Shown: positions 23,301 to 25,144 of the stretch, piece after piece
Position numbering within the stretch: the first letter of the stretch is position 1
Layout of the letters: every line of letters starts with the position of its first letter
DNA from: Acidobacteriota bacterium
GTDB taxonomy: Bacteria; Acidobacteriota; Vicinamibacteria; Vicinamibacterales; SCN-69-37
Assembly (NCBI GenBank): GCA_021824055.1
Contig: JAKALV010000014.1
Coordinates: 1-25,144 of the forward strand
Reading direction: 5' to 3'
DNA: 25,144 nt
Made by a program: the position numbers and the translations under genes
Notes under the pieces: generated by a model
The model's database searches: none
The model's input: the letters and a program-made list of their open reading frames with translations, nothing else
Told to the model about the DNA's origin: nothing

Positions 23301-24239
23301 GTGACGTTTCCCTACATCGAATTCGATCTCTCGGATGTGCGCACGTATCCATTGCCGTCGCGCCAAAGCAAAGTGCGGCGCGAGGATTTTGCGCGCGCGT
23401 GGGATCCTGCGTCCGGTCTCGCGGGTCTTCTCGACAGCCTGCCCAATATGCTCGGCGCGGCGGATTTTCGCGCCGTCGTGGCCGCGATCCGCGCGGCGCG
23501 GGCGGCCGATCGTGGCGTGGTGTGGGGTTTCGGGGCGCACGTGCTGAAGGTCGGACTCGGTCCCGTGTTGATCGACCTCATGGCGCGGGGGTACGTCTCG
23601 GCGATCGCGCTCAACGGCGCCGGCATCATTCACGACGTGGAGATCGCGCTGGCCGGCCACACCTCCGAAGACGTTGACGCGGCGCTGGGACCGGGCCAGT
23701 TCGGCATGGCCGAGGAGACGGGCCGCGACGTCAACGCCGTGATCGCGGCCGGCGTCGGACGCGGTCTCGGACTCGGTCAGGCCGTCGTCGAATGGCTCGG
23801 ACGCGTGGCGCCGCCCCATGCCGATGTGAGCGTGTTGTGCGCGGCGGCGCGCCTCCACGTGCCGGTCACGGTGCATGTCGCCATCGGGACGGACATCATC
23901 CATATGCATCCGACGGCTTCCGGCGAAGCGATCGGGGCGGGCAGCCTGCGCGACTTCCGCTACTTCACGTCGCACGTGAGCCGACTCGCCGGCGGCGTGT
24001 ACCTGAACGTCGGTTCCGCGGTGCTGCTGCCCGAGGTGTTTCTCAAGGCCGTCGCGCTCGTGCGCAATCGCGGCATCTCGCTCGATGAAATGACGACGGT
24101 GAACATGGATTTTCTGAAAATGTACCGCGCGGAGACCAACGTGGTCCGCCGGCCCGTGGCCGGCACCGGCAAGGGCTATTCACTCATTGGTCATCATGAG
24201 TTGATGCTGCCGCTTCTGGCGGCGGCGCTTGCCGATTGA
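23301..24239 (+). CDS. Conserved protein, possibly deoxyhypusine-synthase-like
   Basis: The protein is 312 residues from the GTG at 23301, which has GGAG five bases upstream; a GTG at 23295 would overlap that site. Its clearest blocks are WGFGAHVLKVGLGPVLIDLM, SAIALNGAGIIHDVEIALAG, VHVAIGTDIIHMHP, GGVYLNVGSAVLLPEVFLKA and TTVNMDFLKMYR. The Gly-rich blocks and IHD/IGTD motifs suggest a nucleotide-binding alpha/beta enzyme, and the general look recalls deoxyhypusine-synthase-type proteins found in bacteria. I cannot confirm the family, and the known NAD and lysine sites are not obvious. No polyamine gene is adjacent. It follows queA by 34 bases. The final codons merge into the heptamer repeat. 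Confidence 0.6.
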   Translation: MTFPYIEFDLSDVRTYPLPSRQSKVRREDFARAWDPASGLAGLLDSLPNMLGAADFRAVVAAIRAARAADRGVVWGFGAHVLKVGLGPVLIDLMARGYVSAIALNGAGIIHDVEIALAGHTSEDVDAALGPGQFGMAEETGRDVNAVIAAGVGRGLGLGQAVVEWLGRVAPPHADVSVLCAAARLHVPVTVHVAIGTDIIHMHPTASGEAIGAGSLRDFRYFTSHVSRLAGGVYLNVGSAVLLPEVFLKAVALVRNRGISLDEMTTVNMDFLKMYRAETNVVRRPVAGTGKGYSLIGHHELMLPLLAAALAD

Positions 24240-24327
24240 CGATTTCTCGATTCCCGATCCGCGATTCTCGATCCGCGATTGCCGATCCGCGATTGCCGAT
24301 TGCCGATTTCCGATTCCCCGATTGCCG
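24240..24327. repeat. Heptamer tandem array (CGATNNN)
   Basis: Twelve near-regular copies of a CGAT-starting unit of 7 bases (two of 8) follow one another, mostly CGATTGC, CGATCCG, CGATTCC and CGATTCT. The array starts directly at the stop codon of the preceding gene, whose last codons (GCC GAT TGA) already match the unit, and ends about 20 bases before the tRNA. The period is too short and there are no spacers, so it is not a CRISPR array. It is probably a slippage-prone or replication-generated repeat. Confidence 0.8.
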
Positions 24328-24346
24328 TTGTAAGCTTCTGTATTCC

Positions 24347-24423
24347 GGCGGTGTAGCTCAGCTGGTTAGAGCATGCGGCTCATATCCGCAGTGTCCGGGG
24401 TTCGAGTCCCTGCACCGCCACCA
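24347..24423 (+). tRNA. tRNA with CAT anticodon, probably elongator tRNA-Met
   Basis: A 77-base cloverleaf can be drawn by eye. The acceptor stem GGCGGTG pairs with CACCGCC. A D-arm (GCTCAGCTGGTTAGAGC) follows. The anticodon stem TGCGG pairs with CCGCA around the loop CTCATAT, with CAT at 24381-24383. The T-arm is CGGGG-TTCGAGT-CCCTG. The discriminator base is A, and CCA is encoded. The first 19 bases match the start of the elongator tRNA-Met of Bacillus as I remember it, and T at loop position 38 differs from the usual CTCATAA loop of tRNA-Ile2. A tRNA-Ile2 (lysidine-modified) is the alternative, made interesting by tilS next door. It is not an initiator tRNA because its first base pair is normal. 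Confidence 0.9.
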
Positions 24424-24443
24424 CTTCTGATCGTCGTAAAGCG

Positions 24444-24492
24444 GCAAAGAGGCAAAGGGGCAATGGGAGCGATAATGCTTCTGCCTCTTTGC
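24444..24492. repeat. Inverted repeat and GGCAAAG words upstream of tilS
   Basis: GCAAAGAGGCA (24444-24454) and TGCCTCTTTGC (24482-24492) are a perfect 11-base inverted repeat with a 27-base loop. The left arm lies in a short run of the 8-base word GGCAAAGA/G. The right arm ends seven bases before the tilS ATG. It may form a tRNA-transcript terminator hairpin (no T-run) or hide the ribosome binding region of tilS. Confidence 0.55.
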
Positions 24493-24499
24493 TTCGCCC

Positions 24500-25144
24500 A
24501 TGACCCTCGCCGATCAGGTCGCGAACACGCTTCGCCGGCGCACCCGGCTGCCGCCCGGTGCGCGCGTGCTGGTTGCGCTGTCAGGCGGCGCCGACTCGGT
24601 GGCGCTGGCCTGGCTCCTCGCGGAACTCGCCGCGGGCCACGCGCTCCAGCTGGCCGGCGTCGCGCACCTGAACCACCAGTTGCGCGGGGCCGACGCGGAC
24701 GCCGATGAGGCGTTCTGCGAGGCGCTGGCGGCGCGCCTGCGCGTGCCGTTCCGTTCCATCCGCGTTGACGTAGCCGCCGCGGCGCGCACGCGCGGCGAGT
24801 CGATCGAGGCCGCCGCTCGCCGCGCGCGCTACGCGTGGCTGGGCGAGACCGCCGTGGCGCTCGCAGCCACCCACATCGCCACGGGGCACACGCTGGATGA
24901 TCAGGCCGAAACCGTTCTGCTGCGGTTGCTGCGCGGAGCCGGCAGCCGGGGATTGTCGGGGATCAGGGCCGTGCGCGGCGCCGTGATCCGGCCGCTGATC
25001 GAATGCCGCCGCGCCGACGTCCGGGCGTATCTGGCGGCTCGCGGCGAGACGTTTCGCGAAGACGCGTCGAACGCCGACGTGCGCATTCCGCGCAACCGGT
25101 TGCGCCGCGACCTGTTGCCGGTGATCGACCGCGTGGCGCCGGGC
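24500..25144 (+). CDS. tilS: tRNA(Ile)-lysidine synthetase TilS (5' part, cut by window end)
   Basis: The frame is open from the ATG at 24500 to the window end (215 codons), with no stop codon in view. It encodes the N-terminal ATP-pyrophosphatase domain of TilS, which joins lysine to C34 of tRNA-Ile(CAU) so that the tRNA reads AUA. The motifs are the PP-loop ALSGGADSVALAWLL (residues about 26-40), HLNHQLRGADADADE, ESIEAAARRARYAWL, TGHTLDDQAETVLLRLLRGAGSRGL and EDASNADVRIPRNRLRRDLLP. Typical length would be 320-470 residues. No clear ribosome binding site precedes the ATG; an inverted repeat ends seven bases before it. A tRNA gene with a CAT anticodon lies 76 bases upstream. Confidence 0.92.
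   Translation, partial: MTLADQVANTLRRRTRLPPGARVLVALSGGADSVALAWLLAELAAGHALQLAGVAHLNHQLRGADADADEAFCEALAARLRVPFRSIRVDVAAAARTRGESIEAAARRARYAWLGETAVALAATHIATGHTLDDQAETVLLRLLRGAGSRGLSGIRAVRGAVIRPLIECRRADVRAYLAARGETFREDASNADVRIPRNRLRRDLLPVIDRVAPG

Noticed and set aside
24240..24327. CRISPR-like array
   Set aside because: Units are 7-8 bases with no unique spacers, and no cas gene is present.

Overview
The window is a compact, very GC-rich bacterial chromosome segment with short intergenic gaps, many GTG starts and many 1-4 base start/stop overlaps. The gene content, the intergenic short-period repeats and the style of the lasso leader suggest an Acidobacteriota-type genome (Vicinamibacteria-like). 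That is an inference from general resemblance; no marker gene was compared.

Layout. (1) 1-3012, plus strand: the end of an unidentified gene, a polyisoprenyl-phosphate sugar transferase, a geranylgeranyl-reductase-type FAD enzyme and a nucleotidyltransferase-fold protein. (2) 3017-8153, minus strand: an exopolysaccharide operon read from 8153 down to 3017, with a secreted beta-sandwich protein, a Wzc-type tyrosine autokinase/chain-length regulator, an O-antigen-ligase/polymerase-like membrane protein and a HAD 5'-nucleotidase-like protein. (3) 8214-12809, plus strand: a lasso-peptide (RiPP) locus behind a near-consensus sigma70 promoter. It encodes a PqqD-like leader-binding protein (B1/RRE), an asparagine-synthetase-like lasso cyclase, a PRMT-like methyltransferase with a C-terminal PqqD-like domain, an HPr-kinase-like peptide kinase, and a 56-residue precursor absent from conventional long-ORF calls. 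A second methyltransferase follows after 133 bases. (4) 13807-17821, plus strand: housekeeping genes yebC-ruvC-ruvA-ruvB-fabH. (5) 17876-19987, minus strand: a glycogen-debranching enzyme whose last ~45 codons come from intergenic repeat sequence. (6) 20071-24239, plus strand: a methyltransferase, a multi-spanning membrane glycosyltransferase-like protein, queA and a conserved protein that may be deoxyhypusine-synthase-like. (7) 24240-25144: a heptamer tandem array, a tRNA with a CAT anticodon (elongator Met preferred) and the 5' part of tilS, cut by the window end.

The most interesting region is the lasso locus. The precursor has the leader features W-x-x-P-x-L and Thr at -2, and its core GGSGTRGDGSSGFRKTCL is well placed for an 8-residue Gly1-Asp8 macrolactam. 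The locus lacks the usual B2 leader peptidase and any ABC exporter. It instead carries a kinase and an unusual methyltransferase/RRE fusion that could modify the peptide. The nucleotidyltransferase-fold gene 5 kb upstream is of a type that also occurs near kinase-containing lasso loci, but here it lies in another transcription unit.
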